The notes: generated by a model not told the origin, from the letters alone. Shown: positions 26,760 to 35,266, counted from the stretch's first letter. The stretch: 64,000 nt of DNA from Polynucleobacter sp. es-MAR-4 (GCF_018882055.1 NZ_JACVPF010000002.1:1-64000); one strand, 5' to 3'. Program-made: numbers and translations.

Positions 26760-28562
26760 TTAAGCAACTTCTTCTGGGAAATATTTAGCAATACAGCGAA
26801 TTGGATTGGGTGCAGCTTGACCTAGACCGCAGATGGAAGCATCGACCATCACCGTTGCCAAGTCCTCTAGAGTTTCTTTATCCCAAGACTTGGATTGCAT
26901 CAGCTTGGCAGCTTTGCTGGTGCCCACACGGCATGGCGTACATTGACCGCAACTCTCATGCTCAAAGAAGTGCATGACATTGAGCGCCATGTCACGTGCC
27001 TTATCTTTATCGCCAAACACCATGACTGCAGCAGAACCAATGAAGCAACCGTAAGGCTGCAAAGTATCAAAGTCGAGCGGGATGTCATTCATGGTCGCAG
27101 GCAAGATACCGCCAGAAGCGCCACCAGGCAAGTAACCATAGAACTTATGGCCATCTTGCATGCCACCACAATACTCATCAATTAATTCTTGAATAGTAAT
27201 GCCAGCAGGAGCCAACTTCACGCCAGGATTCTTAACTCGGCCGCTGACGCTATAACTACGCAAGCCTTTGCGATCATGGCGACCAAAAGAACTAAACCAT
27301 TCTGGACCGCGCTGAACAATATCGCGCACCCAGTAAAGAGTTTCAAAGTTGTGCTCCAGCGTTGGACGACCAAACAATCCCACTTGCGCAATGTATGGAG
27401 GGCGCATACGGGGTTCGCCGCGCTTACCTTCAATACTTTCAATCATGGCAGATTCTTCACCGCAAATGTAAGCACCAGCACCACGACGCAACTCAATCAA
27501 AGGTAATTTGAATGGAGGATTGGCTTTGAGCTTGGCTAACTCTGCTTCGAGCAATTCACGGCAACCGTGATACTCATCACGCAAATAAATGTAGCAAGCA
27601 TCAATGCCAACAACATTGGCCGCAATCAGCAAGCCCTCTAAGAAACGATGTGGATCACGCTCTAAATAAGTGCGGTCTTTAAATGTTCCTGGCTCACCTT
27701 CGTCAATGTTCACGGCCATCAACTTAGGAGCAGCTTGATCCTTCACAATGCGCCACTTACGACCCGCTGGGAAGCCTGCGCCGCCGAGACCACGAAGGCC
27801 TGAGTTTTCCATAGCCTTGATGATGCTCTCAGCGTCTTTCTTACCCTCTGCAATTTCTTTTGCTAATGCGTAACCACCTTGTGCGCGATACGACTCATAG
27901 CCAACATAATCTGGTGAAACCGCTTGATTCTCGCCCCGAGGGGAAACGCCCTTCTCCGCCAAAGCAGCTGGATCAAAGTTCGCGCTATCTTTAGCCATTG
28001 GCTGAGTTGTCAGATTGTTTTTGACAGCAGCAGCTACTTTATCGGTAGTCGCAAACAACACGGGGTACTGATGCACTACAGCAACTGGAGCTTGCTCGCA
28101 GCGCCCTACACAAGGTGCAGCTACTACTTTGACATTGGGGTTACCTAAGATGGCTGGCAACTTTGCTAATAGGTTTTGTGCACCCGCTAATTCGCAAGCA
28201 ATACCGTCACATACGCGGACAGTGATATCTGCAACCGGGTCATTACCACGCACCACTTCAAAGTGGTGATAGAAAGTGGCTACTTCATAGACTTCAGCCA
28301 TCGGCAAATTCATTTCTTTTGCGAGGGCAACTAAATGACGATCATGCAAAGCACGGTACTCATCATTGAGCTTATGTAAATTCTCAATCAGCAAATCACG
28401 GCGATGCGGTGCAGCGCCAATCAGCTGACGAACTTCTGCTAGAGACGCATCGTCTGCTTGACGTCCCTTGAGCTTGCTTTTGCGACGAATGGTTTCCCTT
28501 AAATCATCCGCAGTTGCGACTGCAACAGCCTTGATTTCTCCAGAGGGTTTTGGGTGATTCAT
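26760..28562 (-). CDS. fdsB: Formate dehydrogenase gamma-beta fusion (NuoE-NuoF-like, NADH-forming) subunit
   Basis: The 600-residue protein joins two modules that are separate in FdsG and FdsB. Residues about 20-190 are thioredoxin-like NuoE with 2Fe-2S ligands C118, C123, C151 and C155. Residues about 210-600 are NuoF-like, with the glycine-rich FMN/NAD site GLRGLGGAGFPAGRKW, GAYICGEESAM, and 4Fe-4S ligands in ESCGQCTPCR plus a later SICGLG. By family knowledge it passes electrons from the catalytic subunit to NAD+ in the cytoplasm. It is the first gene of a two-gene operon. A linker rich in Ala and Lys (about 190-230) joins the two modules. Confidence 0.93.
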   Translation of the reverse strand: MNHPKPSGEIKAVAVATADDLRETIRRKSKLKGRQADDASLAEVRQLIGAAPHRRDLLIENLHKLNDEYRALHDRHLVALAKEMNLPMAEVYEVATFYHHFEVVRGNDPVADITVRVCDGIACELAGAQNLLAKLPAILGNPNVKVVAAPCVGRCEQAPVAVVHQYPVLFATTDKVAAAVKNNLTTQPMAKDSANFDPAALAEKGVSPRGENQAVSPDYVGYESYRAQGGYALAKEIAEGKKDAESIIKAMENSGLRGLGGAGFPAGRKWRIVKDQAAPKLMAVNIDEGEPGTFKDRTYLERDPHRFLEGLLIAANVVGIDACYIYLRDEYHGCRELLEAELAKLKANPPFKLPLIELRRGAGAYICGEESAMIESIEGKRGEPRMRPPYIAQVGLFGRPTLEHNFETLYWVRDIVQRGPEWFSSFGRHDRKGLRSYSVSGRVKNPGVKLAPAGITIQELIDEYCGGMQDGHKFYGYLPGGASGGILPATMNDIPLDFDTLQPYGCFIGSAAVMVFGDKDKARDMALNVMHFFEHESCGQCTPCRVGTSKAAKLMQSKSWDKETLEDLATVMVDASICGLGQAAPNPIRCIAKYFPEEVA

Positions 28563-28678
28563 AGTATTAGTCTCTAATGTCTAGTCGCAATAATGATGCT
28601 GTTTTTATATGCTTAAAGCTTTGCTTGAGAACACCTGAATTTGTGAGCAACCAAGTGCCGCACTATATATAGGAAATT

Positions 28679-28702
28679 CCCAAAATCTCGATTGATTTTG
28701 GG
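28679..28702. promoter_or_regulatory. Perfect inverted repeat upstream of the formate dehydrogenase operon
   Basis: CCCAAAATC and GATTTTGGG form 9-base arms around TCGATT, 117-140 bases before the fdsB start. On the minus strand no T-run follows. A TATATATA stretch lies between it and the gene (28665-28672 region). It could be a regulator site, for example of the LysR type (ATC-N6-GAT core), or a weak terminator for the upstream lipoprotein gene. Confidence 0.45.
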
Positions 28703-28763
28703 TTATTTCTACACTCAAGTCCTTGACGGAGCTCAAGTGAATTTATTAAGGGTAAACCCTAGG

Positions 28764-28988
28764 TTAAATAACTGATGGGGATGGTCTGTCGCCAGGCGGC
28801 AGGGAGTAATCCAACTTACGCTCATAGACACGCGCCTTAAAGCAGTCGTTATAGCCTTTGCTACCAATTTGCCAGCCAATGGAAGTGCAATCATCTTGGG
28901 CGGCTGACTCGATAGAGCCACAGCCAGTCAGGGCAATCGCAGCAATCGATGCAAGGATAGTTAGGGAGCGCAATTTAGTTGAATTCAT
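28764..28988 (-). CDS. Small outer-membrane-type lipoprotein
   Basis: The 74-residue precursor has a lipoprotein signal with lipobox LTGC (Cys22 followed by Gly-Ser), so the mature protein has about 53 residues. It contains two further cysteines (DDCTSIGWQIG and YNDCFKARV). No known domain is recognised. It starts 9 bases after the DUF748 gene and is likely co-transcribed. The N-terminal residue after the lipid-bearing cysteine is not Asp, so outer-membrane sorting is expected by the usual rule. Confidence 0.75.
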   Translation of the reverse strand: MNSTKLRSLTILASIAAIALTGCGSIESAAQDDCTSIGWQIGSKGYNDCFKARVYERKLDYSLPPGDRPSPSVI

Positions 28989-28997
28989 ACCTCAAGT

Positions 28998-31403
28998 CTA
29001 CTTGATTCTGACTTCCACTTCGAGGGGGACGCCCTCCTTCCCTGCGCTAACAGCCTTGACCTCCCCCAGGCTAATTCGATCGTTTAGCCCCGGGTTACTT
29101 TTCACCATCAAGCTTTGCGCCAGCTTAGCCCGATTTTGGGCCAAACCCCTCAGATCGTCTTCCGTCACAGGGATGCTAGCAATCAGCTCTGCGTGCAACT
29201 GTTCATTGCGTTCCGCTCCATCCGGCAAAGTAATCAAACGTTGACCCAATTTGATTCGGCCAACGGATTGTGCGTAGGCTGACTTCAAGCCAGCTTGGAC
29301 CTTGGTATCCGAGAAATCAGGCGCAGGGATGGGCTCATTAGGAGAGATATTCATTCCAGCCGCTTTCAGAATAGCCATATCTGCGGTGGCGCGAGCAAAA
29401 GCAAGTTTGTCTGCGTTGGGATCATAAGTGCCAGCGAGCTCCAGGGTGGCATGCGGTTTCTTGGCGAGAAAATCCCCAAACTTTTCCAAACGGTCTTGAT
29501 CTGGCGGCAAGTACACCGCCTCACCCAGCACCGCATTCACACCTTCATTAGCGCCCATTCCCAAGAGTGCGCCTAAGGCTCTAAATGGTGCAGTAGCAAC
29601 ATTGGTAAGCACATTACTAATTGCCTGCCATACCAAACCACTTGCACTGAACTCTGGTGAATCCACATTGCCAGCAATATTGATGGTCACGTCAATCGTA
29701 TCGTCAGAATCTTCTAACAGTGCGATTGCTAAACCCAGTGGTAATTTTTTTCCCTGAAAATCCGCCACTTCTTCGCCAAGTTCAATCTTCTTAATGACGA
29801 TTTGATTACTTCCCTTCAGTTCGCCATTCTTGGCGCTGTAATGCAAATTCAAATTGACCCGACCGCTAGCAATTTGGTAACCAGCAAACGTCATGACAGC
29901 AGGATTAAATGCATTCAGCGGCACATTCTTAAAATTGAGTGTGACGTCGTTATTGCGCCGTGGGTCGTCAAATGCAATCTGACCCCTGCCTCGTAGCGAT
30001 CCAGAATCGGCCAACACACCATCTAGCGTCATAGCAGATGAATGACCTGGGAGATTGCTGATATTTGCAAAGCTGGCATTCAGTTTTCTGAGATTGACCT
30101 TGAAATTGGGTTTCATAGCCAAGTCAGAAAATTGCATCTCAGCTTCACGCAATCGCAATGTCTTGATGTCGAGAGCAAAAGATGATTTTTCTTTTGCTAC
30201 CTGAGCTAGCTTCTCTGCATCAGCAGTCTCTGCGCTTGGCTTAGAAAATAAGCGCCTAAAATTAGAGAAGCCCTTTTCATCAATCTCAAATCGGAGAACC
30301 GGCTGATTCACTGATAACTCCTGAATACTCAAACTAGATCCAGCGCGCTGTGAGCTCCGATAGTTAAATTGATTTACATCTCCAGACTTCCAACTCACGA
30401 GCGATTGTTTCTGCCCTTGCTCCAGCAAATCCAGATCTAGCAAATGCAAATCCCCAGATACAGTCAGCTCATCACCATTGAAGCCGATATCAACAGCGGA
30501 CTGTATTACCCCGCCCTGAGCCTGCAACTCTTTATTAGCAGGAAGTAATCCAATAAAGGGCGCAATTGAAATCTTGTCGATCTCAACTCTCCCGGCAATA
30601 GATTTATCCGACTTCAAGTCCCAACGGGAGTGAATGCGTCCATCATCAATCTCGAAGTTAATCAGGGCTCCGATTGCATCAGGCGCAGGATTATCTAACG
30701 TACCTTTAATAGCAAAACGCTTAAAGGCGATCTTTTGACTCATCCCTGGGATGGTAAAACGCAGTGCGCCTAGGTTTACTCCGTACTGACCACGTACACC
30801 ATTCACATCACCTTCTTTATCGTAGTTTGCAATGTCAAATAACTCGATAGAAAGTGACTTCAGTTGCTCATGCAGTTGTTTGCTGGGATCTGAAATCTCT
30901 ACAGCAGCATTCGAGATCTTAAAATCATCTACAGAAATTTTGACATTCTTTTTGGGTTCAGCCGGATCGGGCGGCGGTAAATTGCGCGTAATCGCAGCAA
31001 TCAATTCTTGCCAATTCCATAGGGCTGCTTTACTTTTGGCTTCATGCTTTTCTAGCAACACACTGGGTTCATCAAAAAGAATCTCATCGAACCCCACCTC
31101 ACCAATCATAAGGCGAGACCATTTCAGCATCACTACGGATTTCTTGAGTGTGAGCAACCTACCCTGATGACTATCAAGCAATCGGAGACCATCAATCTCA
31201 ATTCTCAACCTTAACGGAGAAATACTGAGATCTTGGTAGGTAATTTCGTAGCCAATCTTTTTGCCGTAAGTCTCAACTGCATTCTTGATAGCGCCCGGCA
31301 CCCAAAGATGACATCCACCCCAGAATAAAAAAGCAAGCGCAAAAAAGCCCCCAACCATTCGGAGTAAGTAGATTCGTAGAGTGGAGAATTTGGGGGCAAT
31401 CAT
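28998..31403 (-). CDS. DUF748/AsmA-like envelope protein
   Basis: The 801-residue protein has one N-terminal membrane anchor (about 10-32, LLRMVGGFFALAFLFWGGCH). A long periplasmic beta-rich region follows, typical of DUF748, a branch of the AsmA-like proteins thought to bridge the inner and outer membranes. Characteristic parts are YQDLSISPLRLRIEIDGLRL near the N-terminus, MLKWSRL, and, near residue 620, the region beginning PPDQDRLEKFGDFLAKKP with an OmpA-like flavour. Lipid transport is inferred from the AsmA relationship, not shown. A small lipoprotein gene follows directly. Confidence 0.85.
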   Translation of the reverse strand: MIAPKFSTLRIYLLRMVGGFFALAFLFWGGCHLWVPGAIKNAVETYGKKIGYEITYQDLSISPLRLRIEIDGLRLLDSHQGRLLTLKKSVVMLKWSRLMIGEVGFDEILFDEPSVLLEKHEAKSKAALWNWQELIAAITRNLPPPDPAEPKKNVKISVDDFKISNAAVEISDPSKQLHEQLKSLSIELFDIANYDKEGDVNGVRGQYGVNLGALRFTIPGMSQKIAFKRFAIKGTLDNPAPDAIGALINFEIDDGRIHSRWDLKSDKSIAGRVEIDKISIAPFIGLLPANKELQAQGGVIQSAVDIGFNGDELTVSGDLHLLDLDLLEQGQKQSLVSWKSGDVNQFNYRSSQRAGSSLSIQELSVNQPVLRFEIDEKGFSNFRRLFSKPSAETADAEKLAQVAKEKSSFALDIKTLRLREAEMQFSDLAMKPNFKVNLRKLNASFANISNLPGHSSAMTLDGVLADSGSLRGRGQIAFDDPRRNNDVTLNFKNVPLNAFNPAVMTFAGYQIASGRVNLNLHYSAKNGELKGSNQIVIKKIELGEEVADFQGKKLPLGLAIALLEDSDDTIDVTINIAGNVDSPEFSASGLVWQAISNVLTNVATAPFRALGALLGMGANEGVNAVLGEAVYLPPDQDRLEKFGDFLAKKPHATLELAGTYDPNADKLAFARATADMAILKAAGMNISPNEPIPAPDFSDTKVQAGLKSAYAQSVGRIKLGQRLITLPDGAERNEQLHAELIASIPVTEDDLRGLAQNRAKLAQSLMVKSNPGLNDRISLGEVKAVSAGKEGVPLEVEVRIK

Positions 31404-31446
31404 GCGTGCAGTTATTTGAATCTGGAATAAAAATACGAAACTGGAT

Positions 31447-31752
31447 TTACGCTACTGGCGGAAATCCTACTTTTTGCTGCCATCCATTATTGAATGCATG
31501 GATGACTGGTTTCTCATAGACGCCCGCCTTCGTGAATGGCTCATCCGCTAACCAGACTTCCACAGCTGCCTTGCTTGGAAAATCCATAACCAACAAACTG
31601 CCAACTGTTGTCTTGCCATCTTCTGATGTGAGCGGGCCAGCAAAAGCCATCTTATCTGCGAGCTTGCCTAAATATGCGCGATGTTCTGGTCGGACCTGTA
31701 TGCGTAACTCAGCAGTACCAGGGCGATCCATTAAAAGAATTGCAAAAATCAT
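31447..31752 (-). CDS. YciI-family protein
   Basis: The 101-residue protein begins MIFAILLMDRPGT, the normal YciI start, so the longer frame beginning at 31821 is not used. It shows RPEHRAYLGKLADKMAFAGP with a conserved His, the strand GSLLVMDF, and KAAVEVWLADEPFTKAGVYE, all typical of the ferredoxin-like YciI fold. The biochemical role is unknown. The gene is separated from the DUF748 gene by 43 bases. Confidence 0.88.
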   Translation of the reverse strand: MIFAILLMDRPGTAELRIQVRPEHRAYLGKLADKMAFAGPLTSEDGKTTVGSLLVMDFPSKAAVEVWLADEPFTKAGVYEKPVIHAFNNGWQQKVGFPPVA

Positions 31753-31961
31753 ATATACCCACTCTCTAGCGACTGAAGGTTGACGGAAATACTGTGACTG
31801 CCCAAATGCAGCCACAAACATCAGTCTAGCCTATCTAGAATTGGTATTCATCTACAGGCTATTAGCTTAAGGGTGTATACCAGCGCATCGAATAACCCCT
31901 TGGGCTAACTCAAAACTATTAAAATAATGGCTTGCCTTAATAGATTTAAACCAAGCGTTAT

Positions 31962-32900
31962 ATGCAGATTATCTGGATCTCAGGATCGACCTCACAAATC
32001 AAACGAATTAACATCACCGGACTTGGTCTATTCAAGATCGCGGCGGTTACCTGCTTCGCTTTTATTTTGATTGGTGTAGGTATCCATTTTTTTGGATTCA
32101 GAATTGCAGTGCAATTTAAACCAGATCTCGCACGGGAAATGGGTGGCGTAATTACCCTACAAGAAAAAGAAGAAATTGAATCCGCTTACCGAGAACGACT
32201 GGAAACTTTACAAAGCCAACTTAGCAAAGTCAGTGATCAAATTGGCAAACTGCAAACAATCAAAGACCGTTTCACCGAGCTAGCAACCCCTGTCCCGATT
32301 CGGTCTAGACTCAATGATGAAGGCGGCAAAGGCGGGCCACACCTACCCATTCAGTTCAACCCAAAATCTAAGGGCTCACTCATTAAAGACCTAGACACTT
32401 CGGTTGATAGCGGGAAGAGTCTAGTGAAAGCAGTAGAAAGGCTAGAGCAAAATTGGGATCGCCAATATCGCTGGCTCAGCCAACTCCCAACAGGAACTCC
32501 AATTACCGGCCTTACTGGCCTCTCGAGCAACTATGGTCCTCGCGTAGACCCAATTACCAAGCGACTTGCACAGCATCCCGGTATTGATTTTTCCGCGCCC
32601 CCAGGCACACCGATCTTAGCTGCTGGTAGTGGCACTGTCATGCGCGCAGGAAATGATTACGCCTACGGCCTCTTTGTGGAGATTAAGCATATCGATGGAT
32701 TTGTTACTAAGTATGCGCATGCCAGAAAGGTTTATGTGCAGCAAGGTCAAGCCGTCACTCGCGGTCAAATGATTGCCGAAGTTGGCACCACTGGCCGCAC
32801 TACTGGCCCTCACCTGCATTACGAAGTGAGACTGAATGATTCGCTGATTAATCCCATTCAAGCTCTAGCCGGCCGCTACCAAGCGCCAACCAATCAATAA
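31962..32900 (+). CDS. Membrane-anchored M23-family peptidoglycan endopeptidase
   Basis: The 312-residue protein has one membrane segment (about 24-46), a coiled coil (about 66-105) and a C-terminal LytM/M23 domain (about 180-305). Zinc and catalytic residues are present: H205 and D209 in HPGIDF, and H284 and H286 in HLHYEV, so the enzyme should be active rather than an EnvC-like activator. It faces the periplasm and should cut peptide cross-links. It converges with three bactofilin genes (stop to stop, 4 bases). Bactofilin-M23 pairs shape cells in several proteobacteria, so a shared role in morphology is inferred. Confidence 0.9.
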   Translation: MQIIWISGSTSQIKRINITGLGLFKIAAVTCFAFILIGVGIHFFGFRIAVQFKPDLAREMGGVITLQEKEEIESAYRERLETLQSQLSKVSDQIGKLQTIKDRFTELATPVPIRSRLNDEGGKGGPHLPIQFNPKSKGSLIKDLDTSVDSGKSLVKAVERLEQNWDRQYRWLSQLPTGTPITGLTGLSSNYGPRVDPITKRLAQHPGIDFSAPPGTPILAAGSGTVMRAGNDYAYGLFVEIKHIDGFVTKYAHARKVYVQQGQAVTRGQMIAEVGTTGRTTGPHLHYEVRLNDSLINPIQALAGRYQAPTNQ

Positions 32901-32904
32901 GCAA

Positions 32905-33354
32905 TTATTTATTTTTGGTAAGCGGAAGATCGCTGCGAACCAACATGCTAGGGTCGTAATGACCAACAGGGTCCTCACCAGCTTTTGAGATCATGAGACC
33001 GCTAATAGAAGCTCCTGATTCAATGCCAAGCTGACCATAGGTCACGTCGCCATTGACCTTTGCTCCAGCATGCAGCTCTACCCGCTCAGAGGCATAAATA
33101 TTGCCCTCAACGTAACCAGCAATGAGCACTCGATACGCGTGTATATCACCTTCGACCTTGCCGGTCTTGCCTAAAGCTACCGAGATTTTTCCATTGGCCT
33201 GCGCCTCAATATCACCAATGACGGTGCCGTCGATACGCAAACCGGTATCCGTCACAATGCGGCCATGAATAACGGTACTAGCGCCCACTATCGTATCGAA
33301 ATCTTCGATAGTTGGATGCAGCAACTCGTCTACATACTTTTTCTTAAAAAACAT
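32905..33354 (-). CDS. Bactofilin (third of three)
   Basis: The 149-residue protein consists of a bactofilin beta-helix core (about 20-125), with repeated short strands such as GASTVIHGRIVTDTGLRIDG and VIGDIEAQANGKISVALG. Short charged ends flank the core. Bactofilins polymerise without nucleotide into filaments that act as scaffolds at the membrane. It is 17 bases downstream of the second bactofilin and ends next to the convergent M23 peptidase gene. Confidence 0.9.
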   Translation of the reverse strand: MFFKKKYVDELLHPTIEDFDTIVGASTVIHGRIVTDTGLRIDGTVIGDIEAQANGKISVALGKTGKVEGDIHAYRVLIAGYVEGNIYASERVELHAGAKVNGDVTYGQLGIESGASISGLMISKAGEDPVGHYDPSMLVRSDLPLTKNK

Positions 33355-33371
33355 CGGGGTTAAGAACGAAA

Positions 33372-33812
33372 TTAGTTCTTAGTGAATTTTCCGGCAACCT
33401 TGCCGCCACGTTGAATGTGGATATTTTGATAGGCAATGGTGCCATCTACGAGCGCTCTAGGGCCAACATTTAAATCTTGGCACTTCACATCGCCAGTCAC
33501 TTTACCTTTAACCATTAATAGATCGGCGTTAAGCTCGCCCTCTACTAGACCTTCTACATCTACCAAAACAGATTTAGCAGTGATCTTGCCTTTAACCACG
33601 CCGGCGATATTCAATGTACCTTCAGAGGTAATGGTGCCTACAAATTCAAAGCCTTCACTGATGATGGAAGGCTTGCTAGGAACTCGCGGTGTTGCAATGA
33701 CTGCTTGCTCAGAGCTGAAGTCAGCATCGCCCTCGCCTTGCTCAGAAATCTCTATTGACTGATCCAAAGCAACTTCGTCTACAGGCTCGACTGGTGGTTT
33801 TTTAGAAAACAT
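33372..33812 (-). CDS. Bactofilin (second of three)
   Basis: The 146-residue protein has an acidic N-terminal tail of about 50 residues (EVALDQSIEISEQGEGDADF) before the beta-helix core, with GFEFVGTITSEGTLNIAGVV and later repeats ending in GGKVAGKFTKN. The longer tail distinguishes it from its two neighbours, suggesting a different partner or membrane attachment. It is 14 bases after the first bactofilin in the same transcript. Confidence 0.9.
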   Translation of the reverse strand: MFSKKPPVEPVDEVALDQSIEISEQGEGDADFSSEQAVIATPRVPSKPSIISEGFEFVGTITSEGTLNIAGVVKGKITAKSVLVDVEGLVEGELNADLLMVKGKVTGDVKCQDLNVGPRALVDGTIAYQNIHIQRGGKVAGKFTKN

Positions 33813-33826
33813 AAGCTTCTTTGAGA

Positions 33827-34183
33827 TTAACTGCGGGAAGATCCGGCGATATGCAAGTCACCATAAATGTGACCACCCTTTTCAATCTCAATTTCTGAGT
33901 AATGAATCGCGCCACTAACCTTACCTGTAGAGCGAATAATCAAAGACTGAGTGGAGGCGAGATACTCAACAACTTCACCGCGAATATCAACCATTTCACC
34001 GGTTACTTTTCCACGAATGGTGCCAGTAGATTCAACAATCACCTGTTTGGCAGTAAGCTCGCCCTCGATCGTTCCAGAAATAGAAGCAATATCAGGAACC
34101 TCAAAGTTTCCCTTTAGAACAACCCCTTCGCCTACAAATAGGCAGCCTTGCTGATTACTTTCGGCCACAGAAGACCCTCGCAT
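33827..34183 (-). CDS. Bactofilin (first of three)
   Basis: The 118-residue protein is almost all beta-helix core, with only a 15-residue lead. Strand repeats include GEGVVLKGNFEVPDIASISG, TIEGELTAKQVIVESTG and the terminal KGGHIYGDLHIAG. It heads a three-gene minus-strand operon. A 20-base palindrome lies 88 bases upstream. By family it assembles into filaments. The three paralogues may co-polymerise. Confidence 0.9.
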   Translation of the reverse strand: MRGSSVAESNQQGCLFVGEGVVLKGNFEVPDIASISGTIEGELTAKQVIVESTGTIRGKVTGEMVDIRGEVVEYLASTQSLIIRSTGKVSGAIHYSEIEIEKGGHIYGDLHIAGSSRS

Positions 34184-34270
34184 TGATTTTTTGATTAATT
34201 AGAATCTGACCAAATTCCTACAAGTCTTAGATTTATTTGAGTAATTTTGTCATATTGATCAAAATAAGAG

Positions 34271-34290
34271 TATTAGCTTAAGAGCTAATA
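34271..34290. promoter_or_regulatory. 20-base palindrome upstream of the bactofilin operon
   Basis: TATTAGCT and AGCTAATA form perfect arms around TAAG. On the minus strand a TTGATC element with a loose -10 lies just downstream toward the first bactofilin gene. The 12-base left part, TATTAGCTTAAG, also occurs at 31860-31871, about 100 bases before the M23 peptidase start. A shared regulator is possible but unproven. Confidence 0.45.
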
Positions 34291-34321
34291 ACCATACCCT
34301 GACAACACCAGATTCCAAAAG

Positions 34322-34344
34322 AAAAAACCGCCCGAAGGCGGTTT
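34322..34344 (-). terminator. Intrinsic terminator of the phasin gene
   Basis: AAACCGCC and GGCGGTTT form an 8-base-pair stem. On the minus-strand RNA the loop is UUCG closed by C-G, a stable tetraloop, and TTTTTTC follows. It lies 25 bases after the phasin stop. Confidence 0.9.
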
Positions 34345-34368
34345 CTCATGTAAAGCGCTTAAAACGAA

Positions 34369-34941
34369 TTAAGCAGCTTTACGGCTTTTTGCAGCTGGCT
34401 TAGCTACAGCGTATTGGCCTTGAACGTTAGCCAATGCAGCGTCGATACTTTTCTCAAAGTTTGCGAAAGCGTCAGTTGCTGAAGCGCGAACTTGGTCAAA
34501 CTGTTGGAGTGAAGTTTCGAATGCAGTTTTGAATGCAGATACAAATGCTTCAGAACCAGCAGGGGCTGTCTTAGTAGCTTCTTTAACAAACTTAACCATA
34601 TCAGCACGTGCGTCATCAATAGAAGCCTCAACTACTTGAGCAACTTCTTTATTGCCGTTACGTACAACCTTGTTTACCTTAGCTTGGTAAGCAGCAGCGT
34701 ACTTAGCAGCTTCTTGGGCAGTTTCTGGTTGAGCCAATTTTGCCAACTGTTGTGCATCTTTAATTGCCAACAATTGTGCGCTTGTATCTTGAGCAGCAAC
34801 TAAAGCATCTTTAGCAGCAGCTTGGTTGATTTCAGCTAATTCTTTAGCGCTTTCAACAGCAACTTGAGCCAAGTACTTAGCGTTTTCAACAGCTTTAGCT
34901 TGAGCTTGTGAGAGTTGGTCGTTTAATTGATTCTGGAACAT
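34369..34941 (-). CDS. Phasin (polyhydroxyalkanoate granule-associated protein)
   Basis: The 190-residue protein is helical, rich in Ala, Lys and Gln, and free of cysteine and tryptophan. It has the phasin_2 pattern: an N-terminal QNQLNDQLSQAQAKAVENAK helix, AELNQ/AKEL heptads, and a C-terminus ending in AKPAAKSRKAA, as in Burkholderiales PhaP. Phasins coat polyhydroxybutyrate granules. No PHA synthase lies in the window. Expression should be strong, given the clean promoter, with palindromes suggesting PhaR-type control, and the gene ends at its own terminator. Confidence 0.9.
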   Translation of the reverse strand: MFQNQLNDQLSQAQAKAVENAKYLAQVAVESAKELAEINQAAAKDALVAAQDTSAQLLAIKDAQQLAKLAQPETAQEAAKYAAAYQAKVNKVVRNGNKEVAQVVEASIDDARADMVKFVKEATKTAPAGSEAFVSAFKTAFETSLQQFDQVRASATDAFANFEKSIDAALANVQGQYAVAKPAAKSRKAA

Positions 34942-34989
34942 GGTGTTTTCCTAACTTTGTAATTTGTTTAAATTTTATTGCGATGCACC

Positions 34990-35045
34990 ATTGTAAAAAA
35001 GTTTTTGTTGCACTGCAAGATTTATTTGCGGCAACGCAACAAAAA
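34990..35045 (-). promoter_or_regulatory. Phasin promoter with nested palindromes
   Basis: On the minus strand TTGCAG (35013-35018) and TACAAT (34990-34995) are 17 bases apart, a near-consensus sigma70 promoter. The -35 is covered by the palindrome TTGCA-C-TGCAA (35008-35018). A second, TTGCG-GCAA-CGCAA, is at 35026-35039. Both sit within larger arms TTTTTGTTGC (35002-35011) and GCAACAAAAA (35036-35045). TGCA-rich palindromes are typical of PhaR repressor sites. The assignment is inferred. Confidence 0.65.
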
Positions 35046-35147
35046 GATCAAAAACCCCTTTATTTGATTAAAAACAGGGGGTTGAGGATATAAATAATGA
35101 GGAAGCTAGCCTGGATTTAGGGTCAAAATCCGGAAAAACCAAAGAAA

Positions 35148-35167
35148 AAACCACCCGAAGGTGGTTT
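35148..35167 (-). terminator. Intrinsic terminator after tRNA-Ser
   Basis: AAACCACC and GGTGGTTT form an 8-base-pair stem with a C(UUCG)G tetraloop on the minus-strand RNA, followed by TTTTTTC. It begins 8 bases beyond the tRNA 3' end. Confidence 0.88.
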
Positions 35168-35175
35168 CAAACTAC

Positions 35176-35266
35176 TGGCGGAAGAGGCGGGATTCGAACC
35201 CGCGGTAGGCTATTAACCTACGCACGCTTTCCAGGCGTGTGACTTAAACCGCTCATCCACCCTTCC
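35176..35266 (-). tRNA. tRNA-Ser, anticodon GGA
   Basis: The 91-base minus-strand gene has acceptor arms GGAAGGG and CTCTTCC, discriminator G and encoded CCA. Its anticodon stem is CACGC/GCGTG with loop CTGGAAA (anticodon GGA). The long variable arm and the T-loop motif GGTTCGAATCC are those of a class II serine tRNA. It reads UCC and UCU codons. Confidence 0.95.

Noticed and set aside
28641-28665. Sigma54-like promoter before formate dehydrogenase (GGCACTTGGTTGC on the minus strand)
   Set aside because: The GG and GC elements are separated by 9 bases instead of the required 10, so the site should not be read by sigma54.
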